A DNA stretch of 64,000 bases, from assembly GCA_037043455.1 (NCBI GenBank), contig JAWPHD010001822.1, forward strand, positions 124,001 to 188,000. Direction: 5' to 3'. The stretch's first letter is position 1; each line of letters begins with the position of its first letter. Below, in pieces: positions 37,001 through 52,000 of this stretch. Below the pieces are notes generated by a model. The model was not told the DNA's origin and did no database searches. It was given only the letters and a program-made list of their open reading frames with translations. The stretch is from Cyrtodaria siliqua (Eukaryota; Mollusca; Bivalvia; Adapedonta; Hiatellidae). The translations under genes and the position numbers were made by a program.

Positions 37001-40000
37001 TTCAAGAAGAAGTCGCTACAAACTTGTATTTTAAAACTCTATTTTTAGCTTTGGCGGCCATCTTGGATTTCACATCAACATGAATTTTTGCTAGGATCAA
37101 CTAGACTTTATGGGCAACATTTCTGTAAAGTTTCATGAATATCCATCTAGTAGTTTCAGCTGTGAAGTCGCTACAAATAAAAGTTTACGGACAGACAGAC
37201 GGACAGACGGACGGACGGACGACGGACGCCGCACCACGGCATAAGCTCTGCTGATCTCTGATCAGTAGAGCTAAAAATGGTCAAAGGAATATCGACTCTC
37301 AAAGTAAGGAAGTAAAGTAACTAATTTCATTACTGCTTGAATTAAACTTTGTTTCTATCTTGCACATCAATGAATGTTAGTAATTACAATATTAATAAAT
37401 ACTAAAATATAGTGTTTTCAAAGCAACACCGTACAAGTACATCAAAAAGTAAAGTTTACCTTTTTGTATTTTTCTGGAATTTCATCACCCTGGCAGCCAT
37501 CTTCCAGTAAGGGATGTAATGTCTGAAATAGGAGTGATTTTAATGGCTAACTACAATCCACAAAGTGATTGTTTGACTTGGTAAATTATTTTCGTTCAGA
37601 AAGCTCATGATATTGAACAGCAGACAGGACAGTGAAACTTACAAAAAGCTGTATACGTCATTTATCAATTTTTATTTCTAGACTGGGGTGTCCATTTTGA
37701 ATGAGATTGGATAAGTTATACATTATGGGTTAGACACTCTCCCACTGCAGAGTTCAAGTTACCTTTAGAGGCATTCTGGGACTATCCTCGGCCAGGCCAA
37801 CTTCATCCAGCACAACTATGGAGACAAAACTATTCAAGTCTTTGTCCTTCTGGAACTGTGCACACTGGCGGAATGTACCCATAATTCCATCCGGGGTTGA
37901 CAGTGGGCTACACTGGAAGGAAACCATCTGGGCCTGCAAAATTAAATTTTCATTTAAATATATCAGAGATTTTACACAGTAGATTTTAAAGAATAGATTA
38001 TATGCTTATTTTTTTTAAAACCACATAAATACAAGGAGAATTTTTATTGTAACCATTGGTTATATTAAACTTTCCTAATTTTATTAAATTCTATATACTA
38101 TCATGACAGGTAAAGCAACATGCTTGCCTCTCAGGATAACATGAAATCAAAACAGTGTGCAATATTTAATTCATCATATATCAGTCACATGTAATATCTC
38201 TTAATACTGACCTGTTTCAATTCCTTAAACAGTGCTTCTCGTGCAGCGTTTCCCTGCATGGCATCTGAGACGATGGTCTTGGCAAGAGATTTGGAACTTC
38301 CCGGTTTCCCTACCAGGAACAGTGGAATTCGTAGCTCGATGCACACCACCATCATGAACAAGTTCTCCTTTAATGCCATGTTACGAGCAATGTTCTTCTC
38401 AAGTTGTACGTTGTCCAGGAATATATCTTGACAGCTGTAATAACAGAAGGTTAATACACAGTCAACGCACAAACATTATAAATATTTTCTTCTTCAACAC
38501 CAAGTTTTTCTCAAGTTGTACATTGCCCAGGAATACATTGTGGCAGCTATTTACATAAAAGGAATAACATAGTAGATTATCAAATAAAATTACAAAATTT
38601 CTATTACATGTCTTCTAAATAGCCTGGTTAAATATATGTTTCTGTGAGAGATTCTTTCAAGATACGCCTTAACTTTACTGGGGGTCTGAAATTCTATCAG
38701 AAATTCATAAAAAAGAGCTTTCATTCTTTCCATTTTAAACAAGTGAAAAGCATACATGTGATACTTCACGGCGTGAGATGGAATTCTAACCCTCCTCCCG
38801 GCCCCACGGAATTGTGTGAAAAACTCCCGTAAAATTGCTAAAATCGAATTTTCGAAAACCATCGCTCTATTTCCTCTGTTTGGTATATGTCTGCGTAAAA
38901 TCCAACTTGATGTTATTGTCTCGCGATTAGCGAGACCGTCACACTACATACCCTGGATTTGACCTGGATCAATAGCCTGGGGGAAAATGGGTGAAAGTGT
39001 TATTTGCAAACAGTTTATTGGCTTAATTGATCTTATCAAAGGATTAGCAGCACACTTATGAAGTCTTTAATGATGTCTGTAATTAACCAGGTTCGATACG
39101 ACTTGAAACAAATTGCCGGTATCATTTATTTAGAAGTGGAAAATGAATGTTTGTTAAAGGTGACGCAGTATTTATTGGATAGCGAAAACGAAAGTAGACT
39201 TTGTTGGCATGAATTTGGTGAGTATATTAGATTTAATTAATTAATTATATAACGATTTTACTTCAAAAGGAGTTCCGTGATTGACATTCGTTGCTTTTGT
39301 TCGATGTTTGTATGTTTGATTAAGATATTACTTTAAAAACAAGAGGGCCATGATGGCCCTATATCGCTCACCTGAGTTAATTTGAACCAATACAAGAGGG
39401 CCAAGATGGCCCTAAAGCGATCACCTGAGTACTGGCACATTATCGAACTTCTTCGAAATCTTATGGTCATATATAATCTGTGCAAGTTTGGTTAAGATTG
39501 TTCAAGAAATGTGGGCTCTGTTGTGTATAACAACATTGATATAGACAGTTTAAGACACTGACAAAGTTTGGTATAAAAGATCAAATACAAAATGAAGGTG
39601 CTAGAGAGTAACACCTTGGGCAGAGCCAAATGTGACCCCAGGGCTACATGTAACATATGAGAGGTGTGCTTTGTGGTTTTAGAGAAGATGATTTTTTAAG
39701 TTTTTCCCTTTACAAGTCTATCTAAAACGTGACCCCTGGGGTGGGGCCAAATGTGATCCCAGGGTCACCATTTGAACAAACTTGGTAAAGGACCAAAAGA
39801 GTATAGTAAATGCAAAATATTAAACCTCTGGCGCTTTTAGTTCCAGAGAAGAAGACTTTAATGTGTTTCCTACATAAGTCTATGTAAAACTGTGACCCAC
39901 GGAGTGGGGTCAAATTTTACCCCAGGGTCACCATTTGAACAAACTTGGTAGAGGACCATAATCTAATAGTAAATGCAAAATATTAAACCTCTGGCTCTTG

Positions 40001-43000
40001 CAGGTTCAGAGAAGATTATTTTTTTCCTATATATATGTCTATATAAAACTATGACCGGGGGGGCACGACCAAGTTTGACACCAGGGTCACCATTTGAACA
40101 AACTTGGTAGAGGACCATAAACTTATAGCAAATGCAAAATATTAAACCGCTGGCTCATGCAGTTCCAGAGAAGAAGATCTTTTTCAGTTTTTCCCTATAC
40201 AAGCCTATGTAAAACTGTGAACCCCGGGGCGGGGCCAAAGTCACCATTTGAACAAAATTGGTAGAGGACCATGAGCTTATAGCAAAAGCAAAATATTAAA
40301 CCTCTGGCTCTTGCAGTTCCAGAGAAGAAGATTTTTTTCAGTTTTTCCCTATACAGGCCTATATAAAACTGTGACCCCCGGGGCGGGGCCAAAAGTGACC
40401 CAGGGCCACCATTTGAACAAAATTGGAAGAGGACCATAAGCTTATAGCAAAAGCAAAATATTAACCTCTGGCTCTTGCAGTTTCAGAGAAGATGATTTTT
40501 TAAGTTTTCCCCTATACATGTCTATGTAAAACATGTGACCCTTGGGGCGGGGCCAAACGTGACCCAAGGGTCACCATTTGAACAAACTTGGTAAAGGACC
40601 ATAAGCTTATAGTAAATGCAAAATATCAAACCTCTGGCTCTTGTAGTTTCCGAGAACATTTTTTTATTTTTTTCCCTATATAAGTCTATGTAAAACTGTG
40701 ACCCCCGGGGTGGGGACAAATTTGACCCCAGGGTCACCATTTGAAAAAACTAAGTAGAGGACCATAAGCTGATGCTGCATGTAATACATGAGAGCTCCGT
40801 GCCATATCGTTCCAGAGAAGAAGATTTTTTTCAGTTTTTCCCTATACAAGCCTATGTAAAACTGTGACCCCTGGGGCGGAGCCAAATGTGACCCCCGTGT
40901 CACCATTTGAACAAACTTGGTAGAAGACCATAAGCTTATAGCAAATGCAAAATATTAAACCTCTGGCTCTTGCAGTTTCAGAGAAGAAGATTTTTTAAAT
41001 TTTTCCCTATACATGTCTATGTAAAACATGTGACCCTTGGGGCGGGGCCAAATGTGACCCCAGGGTCACCATTTGAACAAACTTGGTAAAGGACCATAAG
41101 CTTATAGTAAATGCAAAATATCAAACCTCTGGCTCTTGCAGTTTCCAAAAAGAAGATTTTTTAAAGTTTTTTCCTATATAAGTCTATGAAAAACATGCAA
41201 AATCTCAATATACAAATTTTGGACCCCAGAGGCACAGCCATTTTTGACCCCTGGGACTTCATTTGAACAAACTTGATAGTTTAGCCGTTGGCGGTCATAT
41301 TAAAAGAAAAACTGTCAAAATCTGTCTGGCGGTTCTTGAGAAGAAGATTTTTTAAGGTTTTGACCATATATGGTAATGGCGGCCATCTTGGTTGTTGTGC
41401 TGACCTAATTTTAACAAATCTAAAAAGCATTCACCTAAGGATCATCCATGTGAAGTGTGGTCAAAATTGGCCAAGTGGTTTCTGAGGAGAAGTCGTTTGA
41501 AGCAAAAGTTAACGACGGACGACGACGGACGACGACGGACGACGGACGAAGAGTGATCCCAATAGCTCACCTTTGAGCCTTCGGCTCAGGTGAGCTAAGA
41601 AGGGGTTCCTTGATTGACGTTGGTTGCTTTTGTTCCATGACACTTGATTCTTATTTGAGAGACTCAGAGTCCAGACCATAATATAAAGCTTAAATATGTA
41701 CAGTGTTAGATGATCTTACATGTTTAACCTTGGTTATTAATGTTTATAATTTAAATTATTAAAATTAATAATTAATAAATTAAAAATAAAAAAATAAATG
41801 AAAAAAAGCATGAAAATAAAATATTATTATTTTTACTCATTCTTGTTATCTCCCCTGAAATTAATGAATTTTAAGGTATTCGTTTATGGAATTTAGGTAA
41901 AAAATACTGCTCGTGCGCTAAAAATAGCCCGCGAAAAAAACTCCCAGTTTTTTGCATGAATTTCCCTTAAAAAAATCACTAAACTCCGAGATTGAGGTCC
42001 TGAATATATCACATGTATGGAGAAGCATTTAAATGGCATTCACCTTACACACACTGTTGTTGACTGAACAACTGACACATACATGTGAAATGGACAAGAG
42101 TCATTATACATGTAGAACGAATCTGAGAGAATAGTTTCAAACAAGAGGCCCAAGAGGGCCTGTGGACGCTCTACTGGCTAAAATGGCTCATTGCACAACT
42201 AGACATCATACTGTAGCTTCCTGCCAAATTTCGTAGAAATCCAACAAGCCGTTTAGGAGGAGTAGCGCCAACAAGAAATTTAATGTAAAAATGTCAGAGG
42301 GCCATAACTCTGTCAAAAAACAGCGAACTGGAACAAACGGAGGATATGCACAACTAGACATCTTACCGATGCTTCCTGCCAAGTTTCGTCGACATCCAAC
42401 AAGGAAAAAAAAAAAAAAAAAAAAAAAAAGGCAAATAAAAATAAAAGAATGAAACAAGGAAAAAAATAAATAATAAAAAACAATTTAAACAAAAAAATTA
42501 TATTACGGTTATAATAAAAAAAAAGAGTAAAAATATCTGGAAAAGTTTGGTAAAGATCAGATGAAAAATGAAGGCTCTATCGTATTAACGAGGCAATATA
42601 TAGCATTTTTAACGAAATCAAGGGCCACAACCTCACTGTTACTGGTCCGATCTGGCTTCATTTCAAACTTGTCCGAGCTTTCATTGATATTAACAATCTG
42701 GTAAAGTTTGGTAAAGATCGGATGAAAAACGAAGGCCCTATCGTTTTAACGAGGCAAAACATAGCATTTTTTAACGAATTCAAGGGCCATACCTCTGCTG
42801 TTACTGGTCCAATCTGACTGGTTTTCAAACTTATCCGAGCTTTTATTGACATTAACAATCTGGTAAAGTTTGGTAAAGATCGGATGAAAAATGAAGGCCC
42901 TATCGTCTTAACGAGGCAAAATATAGCATTTTTAACTAAATCAAGGGCCATAACTCTGCTGTAACTGGTCAGATCTGCCTGGTTTTCGAACTTGGCCGAG

Positions 43001-46000
43001 CCATCATTAATGTTAACAATCTGGTAAAGTTGGATAAAGATCGGATGAAAAATGAAGGCTCTATCGTTTTAATAAAGCAAAATATAGCTTTTTTAAATAA
43101 ATCAAGGGCCATAAATCCGCTGTTATTAGTCCGATCTGACTTTTCGAACTTGTCCGAGCTTTCCTTGATATTAACAATCTGGTCAAGTTTGGTAAAGATC
43201 GGATGAAAAATGAAGGCCCTATCGTCTTAACGATGCAAAATATAGCGTTTTTAACTACAAAAAGGGCCATAACTCTGTTTGTTATTACTGGTCCGATCTG
43301 GCTGGTTTTCAAACTTTTCCGAGCTTTCATTGATACTAACTATCTGTTAAAGTTTGGTAAAGATCGGATGAAAAATAAAGGCCCGATTGTCTTAACGAGG
43401 TAAAAGTTAACAGACAATGGACGGACGGACAACAAACCATCCCATAAGCTCTGCTGGCCCTTGGCTAGTGGAGCTAACAAGAGGCCCAAGAGGGCCTGTG
43501 GACGCTCTACTGGCTAACATGGCTCTTATAAATCAATGAAGCGAGTGACTGCAATTAACTTTTTTTTTAAAGTTTTGGGCAAAATACAGCATTTTTAACT
43601 AAGTCAAGGGCCATAACCAAAAAATTTGGTAACGTTTGGTAAAGATCAGATGAAATATGAAGGCCCTATTGTATTAACGAGGCAATATATAGCATTTTTA
43701 ACGAAATCAAGGGCCATAACTCCGCTGTTACTGGTCCGATCTGGCCGGTTTCCAAACTCGTCCGAGCTTTCATTGATATTAACAATCTGGTAAAGTTGGG
43801 TAAAGATCGGACGAAAATGAAGGCCCTATCGTCTTAACGAGGCAAAATATAGCATTTTTAACTAAATCAAGGGCCATAACTGCGCTGCTACTGGCCGATT
43901 TTCGAACTTGTCCGAGCTTTCATTGATATTAACAATCTGGTAAAGTTTGGTAAAGATCGGACGAAAATGAAGGCCCTATCGTTTTAACGAGGCAAAATAT
44001 AGCATTTTTAACTAAATCAAGGGCCATAACTCCGCTGTTACTGGCTGGTTTTCGAATTTATCCAAGCATTCATTGACATTAACAATCTGGTCAAGTTTGG
44101 TAAATATCGGATGAAAAATGAAGGCCCTATCATCTTTACACCGCTGTTACTGGTCCGATCTGGCTGCTTTTCGAACGTGTCCGAGCTTTCATTGACATTA
44201 ACAATCTGGTAAAGTTTGGTAAAGATCGGATGAAAAATGAAGGCCCTATCGTCTTAACGAGGTAAATGTTAACAGACGATGGACGGACGGATGACGGACG
44301 ATGGACAACACACCATCCCATAAGCCCTTGGCCAGTAGAGCTAACAACAAAGTCGATAAAATATGAAAATTAGGGGAAGGTAAATGGAATGAAGATATCA
44401 GAAACAGTTAACTGAGGTTAACTTACCTAACCAAAGTGATGTTTAGGGAAAATAATGCAAAATATGACCTTGACCTGGGTATTTTTTTGTCGTTCAGCTA
44501 TGTCCACCAATGCCAACAATACATATGACCAAGTATGAAAGACATAAAGTGAAGCAATCACATAAGGTTAACTGAGGTTAAGTCACATAACCAAGGGAAA
44601 GTTACCTAACCAAGGTTAAGTTACCTAACCAAGGTTAAGTTTGGGGAAAATAACGCAAAATATGACATTGACCTTGGTAATTTTTGTCGCTCAGTGATGT
44701 CCACCAATACCAACAATACATATGACTAAGTATCAAACAAAAGAAATTAAAGTTAATAGAAAAATTTAACTGAGATTAACTTACCTAACCAAAGTGATGT
44801 TTAGGTAAAATATGACCATGACCTTGGTAATTTTGGCATAAATTGATGTTCCTTGACCCAACAAAGCATTTGATAAAAGTTCAGAAAAACCCGAGTAGCG
44901 GTTGTTGAGATATAGTTGCTTTAAAATGTGGCCGCCGGAAAAATGACTGCTATGTCTCGCTACCCACTATCATGGGCAAGACAAAAACCATAATGGAGTT
45001 TTTCAATTTGAAGACATATACTTTATTTTTCGCAGTTAGAAATTCTATTTAACAGTCACACTTATGAGTCGACATTGAACAAAATTTCAGACAATTAAAA
45101 GGAACATATACTACCTAGAATTTAAAATACAGTTAACGCTGCGTTGTAATTATTTATTTTGTACCTCACATGAAATTCATGAAATAAAACAGCTACAAGT
45201 CTCAGAAATAGCATGTATAATTAACTTCATAATAATTTTGTGTTTGTGAAGTTTTATACACCACATCATTATCTATGAGAAATCAAATTACCAAACAATT
45301 TCTTCCTCAATCTGGTCATCACCACCAGGAAGTTTGCATGGCTGTTTGAAATACCGGGCTATACATGCCCTGTATTGGGGTCTTGTCTTCAGGCAGGCAT
45401 GGTAACACACGCCCAAGGCTAGGACCAGGGATCTGGTGATGTCATCAAGCTGACCATCCTGAATGAGAAGAAAAGTTTTGAACCTATGAATAATATCTCC
45501 TGAACAATACTAGATAACAATACACTCGTTTATGTAATCCAGACTCCCAGACTTATCAATGATACCAAGTTTCATCAAGCTACATAAACCATGATAAAAA
45601 TGAAGTTTGAAACCTTTTAGACCAATATAATCTTATTGATTATACAACAAAGAAATTGAATGTTTTTTATTCAGAAACATACCTCATATGACATTTAACA
45701 TTTGACTTCTCCCCATGTGAGCCTCCAAATTTCCATACATAAAACAAAAAAGGTGGCATTTGCACTTCACAATAACAATATGTTTAGTTTATTATGAAGT
45801 GACATTTGAAGTCATCGTAGTCATTCTAAAACATTCTCAATTTTCTTTAGCGTTTACATATATATAGAATAGATCCAAATTGGCAACATCTATATGAAGA
45901 CCAATTCAATAACACAATCTAAGAGGCAACATACAGGAAAATCATTTATGTTTTCTTTCATTTTAATAAAAAGTTTCTGTGGAATCGAATGTCTCACCGA

Positions 46001-49000
46001 AACTGCTTTCACACAGACAAACAAGAAACAGAATATTTTTGATCTCCCCACCCACTACTAACTCTCAAGGTCGACTAAAGAGATGTAACTCACGTAAAGT
46101 ATACTAACAATCAACAGAAGTCAATCTCTGTTCAAGGTTGTAAAGCTTGAGCCTCTCATCAAATACACTTGAGAACGGTGGGTGCAATACCTCACAAGTT
46201 ATTGAATTAAATTGAATTGAACAGCATTTTATAGTCGCACCAACGACTTTCCAGCTTTCATTGGTGAAGGAAGACCCCAGGTGCCCCTCCATGCAATTTT
46301 CATGCACAGGCGGGCACCTGGGTAGAACCACCAACGTTCTGCAAGCCAGATGGATAGCTTTCTCACATAAAGATTACTGGTCCATGAGGGCTCAAACCCA
46401 CAGCAGTGAGGATCAATTGATTTCAAGTCATAGACTCTAACCACTCGGCCTTGGACACTCCCACAAGTTATTGATCGGAAACACTTTTTCAATAACGGTT
46501 CAGAGTGCCATGACTTTGACCTGACGCCAAAATTAATAAGCTCACATCCTCTCACAAATGACAATAAAGTTTGAAGATGGTGGATTCTATCCTTCACAAG
46601 CCATAATGCAAAAAAAATATTTTATTACCAGATCAATGTGATATTGACCTTTAACCTACAGACACCAAATTCTCTCACAAAGGACACATATGAAGTTTAT
46701 AGACAGTCTGTGCGATCCTTTACAAGTTGCTGAGTGCTGAGCGGAATTGATTTTCAGCATCGGACCTTGACCTTTGACCTACTGACCCCAAAATCAATAG
46801 GGGTCATCCTATTACAAGGGAACTTTTCAAGTTATTGAGCGGAAATGGCTACACAGGGGACAAAAAAGGTTAAAAACAACAACAAATATAAAGTACAGTT
46901 CTTTGTGAATTGCCTATTACATAACTAGTATAGTCTACCTAGTGGATGCAGTTCCTGAAAAACAGAGCTGATCAAAATCCATCTTTTACCCTTTTTTTTA
47001 ATACACAATCTTGTTCCATTTCATCAATATCCTCTTCTTCCTGTTCAGATTCACCAGAATCCTCGTTCTGATACAGTTTGCGATCCATCTGATCATACAG
47101 TGTCCTGTCACCCTGGCTCTGATTGTAGAACCAACTCATCACACTCAACACACGGTCCACGTCACGCAGAGACACAAAACTACACTCATCCTAAAACAGT
47201 AATTAAAATGTTTCAGTAAATATACTTCACCAGAAAAAGTCACCATAACGGCGCTGCCAAAGTAAATATTGGTCCATATGTGATAATATAAAAATCATGC
47301 AGAAAAGTTTTTTTATGCCAAGGTCATGGTGACCTTGAACTTTTATACACCCACTACCCATGTAATTAATTTAAACATTTACACGATCACCCATGTTTTG
47401 ATAGTTTGTCTGATGAAAGTAAGGACCCAGCCGTAACCATATTTTTTCTTCTTTTCTTTTAAGTATCCAAAACATATATTCTTCATTTTTTTTAACCAAC
47501 TCTACCTAATTTTGGCAGCATTTTTTTAAACAGTTGGCTGGCTAATACACTGCTATTATTGATCCTGAACAAGCCTCCAAATGTATCATGTTGTGGAAAA
47601 AAGTATTGTTTTAACCGCAACTGAGAACACATCAGCTATATATGTCATACAGTAGGCAATCAACTAATCAGTATATACCCGGTGCTCCCCAATAAGTACA
47701 GTTTGTATTTCAGTTTTAACAGTATTACTGCAGTGTTTAATTTCACAAAGGATAGCATGTATTACGTTTTAAACTGTTTTAATGAATCATACTGTTGTAT
47801 AGCTTACTTCAAAGTAAATATAGGTGGGTGGAATACAAAAATTAAACTATCAACTTTAATTTTCGAATTATTTGAAAAATCCCAGGTATTAAATGAAAGG
47901 GCCTGAAAGGGCTTTTCAGAAAAGTCGACCATGCAATTAGGCAATGCGTATTATGTAAGAAGAAAAGAAAAACCCAACTCAAAACTCATTCAACCGATCA
48001 TAAATTCAAACAAAGTGCAAACAACTAAATTGCATAAAATCAGACTCTACGTTGCATTCAAACAGCAGAATATGACTGGACTTGCTTATTTTTAGTTCAT
48101 GTACATGTATAATGTATGTCGTATGACACAGTATCAGGCTTATTGCTGCTTACTTTGTCCTCAGCATGTGTTTAAAACTAACAGAAAATAATAACAACTA
48201 CCTTCTGCTCCCTCATATAATCCTGTGATGCAGTCAGTATAGCACTCACAACCTCGATAAGGCCAGGGACATCAGGCAGGTTGTCATCTCGGATCTGCAA
48301 TACACATAAACATCTTTACAACTTGTACTTCAAAGGACATATTGCAATCTTGAGCTGTGTTTTACACATTTACATTTACCAATACAATGTTCTTGTCTTT
48401 ATCTGAAAATTTATAAACTTTACTTGTTTGTTTTTTATTTTGTAAGCTCCCTTTTGTGTAATACTACTGATATAACTGCTTAACTTGTCATAAGCATCCA
48501 CCCAGGGGAAATAGTCAAAGAGGCCCCTTACAGCAGGAGGCTGCTTATTACAGGCTGTCATGATCATTTACTGACCCAGTTGCATTCAAGTACTCCAAAA
48601 ATGAATTCCGTTTGTGTTATTATATCATATAATATAATGTCAGTATTAAAGATCTCCTTTATTGCCAAAAAATGTTGGATACAAATCCTGTTGCCAGGTG
48701 CACATCTAAGCATGATGCTGAATACATGTAAATGAATACATGGAAGCAATCCATAAACAAGAGGTCAATGACCTTGAAGCTCTACTGATAAGTTTTTGAT
48801 AGCTAGATCAGCATTCCTGTGAAGTTTCATGAAAATCCGTCAAGTAGTTTCAGAAGAGTAGTCGCTACAAGTTTTCATTATATAACTCTATGTAAACAAA
48901 GATGGCCGCTGGCGGCCATGTTTAACATAAAATCAAAATAATTTTTGACAAGGATCAACATCATGTCATACTGATCATTTTAGAAAAAGTCCCATATCAA

Positions 49001-52000
49001 TATCACTTATAGTTTTTAAGAAGTAGTCGCTGCAAACTTGTATTTTGAAAATCTATTTTTAGCCATGGCGGCCATCTTGAATTTCCGGCCGACCTGAAAT
49101 TTTGCAAGGATCAATTAGACATCAAGAGCAACATACCTGTGAAGTTTCATGAAATTCCATCAAGTAGTTTCAGAGGAGTAGTCGCTACAAGTTTTCATTA
49201 TATAACTCTATGTAATGGCGGCCATGTTTATCGTCGCATCAAAATAATTTTCGACAAGGATCAACATCATTCCATACTGATAATTTTAGAAAAAGTCCCA
49301 TATCAATATCACTTATAGTTTTCAAGAAGTACTCGCTACAAACTTGTTTTTTGAAAATCTATTTTTAGCTGTGGCGGCCATTTTGAATTTCTGACCAACC
49401 TGAAATTTTGCTAGGATCATTTAGACATCAAGAGCAACATTCCTGTGAAGTTTCATGGAAATCCGTCGGGTAGTTTCAGAGGAGTAGTCGCTACAAGTTT
49501 TTACTAAATAACTGTATGTAAACAAAGATGGCCACTGGCAGCCATGTTTAACGTCGATTCAAAACGATTTTCGACAAGGACCAACATCATGTCATGCTGA
49601 TCATTTTAAAAAAAGTCCCATATCAATATCACTTAGAGTTTTCAAGAAGTAGTTGCTACAAACTTGTTTAAAAATCTATTTTTAGATTTGGTAGCCATCT
49701 TGGATTTCACATCAACAAGAATTTTTGCTAGGATCAACTATACTTCATGGGCAAGATTTCTGTAAAGTTTCATGAAATCCATTCAGTAGTTTCAGAGGAG
49801 TAGTCGCTACAAAAAAAAGTTTACGGACGGACAGACAGACGGACGGACAGACGATGGACACCGCACCACGGCATAAGCTCTGCTGATCTCTGATCAGTAG
49901 AGCTAATAACTGTAGGAGTTATTTAGCAACAAAAAAAACAGTGTGATGTACAGACTGACCGAATGACCAAAAACAATATGTCTCCCAGCCACTTCATGGG
50001 AGAGACTTAATTAACCTACAGACCCAGTTGCGTTCAAGTACCCCAAAAATGCATTCCGTTTGCGTTTCATTTGCATTCCGTTTGCGTTCCGCTTGAATTT
50101 CATTTTTTAAAAATGCAAATCATTCTTGGATGCATTCAGTTTTTATAAATGAAACTTAAATGCACAGAATGAATGCAACGGAACAAATGCATTTGCGTTC
50201 GTCGTTCAGCATTTACCAATCGAAACATCTCTCAAGATTAAATTACGCATGATATCTAGTCATGTGATTTTTATCACGAGTCGGCGACTTATGTTAATGT
50301 GATCATATTTAAGAATGGGTCTTTTTGTTGACATTATTTGGTGGTGCACATGATGATTATTCTGTTTTCTTCCGGGTTTGTTAGTTTCATCAAAAATGTA
50401 ACATACTTAACACTATATAACGATATACTGGAAGTTTTTTTATCAACTTTATTTTAGTTTTATATTGAAATCATTTAAAGTTTGTGCCACTCAATAAATA
50501 AAATATTTCCCATTTTGTAAAAATTAAAGTAAATGTGTAATCATGCTTCAGCAGTTTTAAAACACCATTTACACAGTGTAATTTTTTATATATTAAAATA
50601 CTGAAAAACGCTCTTCATTTAAATCGAGATTTTAAATATCAACTCAAAAGGATAATACTAGAAGTTATCCGAAATAGTGAAATGCATTTAGGTTCGTTTT
50701 CAGCGTTTAGTGTTTTAAAAAATGTATTCATCGTTCATTTTTTAAAATGATAAAATTTAAGGCTGAAAACGAACACAACGAACGAAACTAACGCAAACAC
50801 ATTTTTTAAATATAGATCGTACAACATTCATTCTGCGTTCATTCTGCGTTCATTCTGCGTTCATTTTCAGTTTGTTCAGCGTTCATTCTGCGTTCCTTCT
50901 GCATTTATTTGGGGTACTTGAACGCAACTGGTGGGTTGGAAGTCGACAATAGGGGGTGGAGCTAGTACTTTACATGCAAGATCATTAGTTTTGATAGTTG
51001 TTACATCTGCAATTGAGTTGTGACAAACAAGATGATGAAAATAAAATGTTACAGTATTAAACTGCTTAAAGGTCAACATATTTTTGGAATAAAAACAGTC
51101 ACTGCCAACCACAATTGCCTGGGAGGTTTTTAAACAAGAGGCCCAAGAGGGCCTGTAGACACTCTACTTGCATGATGTGATTGAAAAACATAAACATGAT
51201 AGAGGTCAACCCAAGAAACATGTTTCCTATATATAACTCTATGTAAACGTTGGGTTATCGTGGCGGCCATTTTGAATAATTTTGATTATTTGACGATAAT
51301 GAAAAACACAAACTTGATAGAGGCTAACCCAAGGAACATGTATATGATATTTCACAAGAATGGAATAAGTGGTTTCCGAGGAGATGTCGTTTGAAATTTA
51401 TTTAAATTTGACCTAGTTTTAGCTATGGCGGCCATCTTGGATGACTGGCGGCCGCAAAAATACACAAATCTGAGAGGGACTATCCCAAATATCATTGTGC
51501 TTAAGTTTCATCAAAATCTTTCAGGCTGTTTCAGAGAAGATGTAATTTTTAACCTTTTCCTATATAACTCTTATGTAAACTTTAGGTCGCCGTGGCGGCC
51601 ATTTTGATTATTTGACGATAACAAAAAACACAAACTTGATAGAGGCTAACCCAAGGAACATGTATATGATATTTCACAAGAATGGAATAAGTGGTTTCGG
51701 AGGAGATGTTGTTTGAAATTTCCTTAAATTTGGCCTAGTTTTAGCCATGGCGGCCATCTTGGATGAGTGGCGGCCGCGAAAAACTCTGAGAGGGACTATC
51801 CCAAATATCATGATGATTAAGTTTCATCAAAATCCTTCAAGAGGTTTCAGAGAAGATGTAATTTTTAACCATTTCCTATATAACTCTATATAAACTTTGG
51901 GTCGCCGTGGTGGCCATTTTGATTATTAGACGAAAACGAAAAACACAAACTTGATAGAGGCCAACCTACGGAACATGTATATGATATTTCACAAGAATGG

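Noticed and set aside
31834..37274. CRISPR array, suggested by regular repeats
   Set aside because: Units are ~320 bp without unique spacers, the context is an intron-rich animal gene, and the ends are those of transposable elements.
39722..40906. Repeated GSQFYIDLYREK-type peptides suggesting a repeat protein
   Set aside because: They follow the ~180-bp units of the family 3 element; unit length and frame change between copies.
46104..46597. Two overlapping minus-strand frames of 76 and 122 codons
   Set aside because: They cover a tRNA-derived SINE with clear A and B boxes and flanking TGACC repeats.
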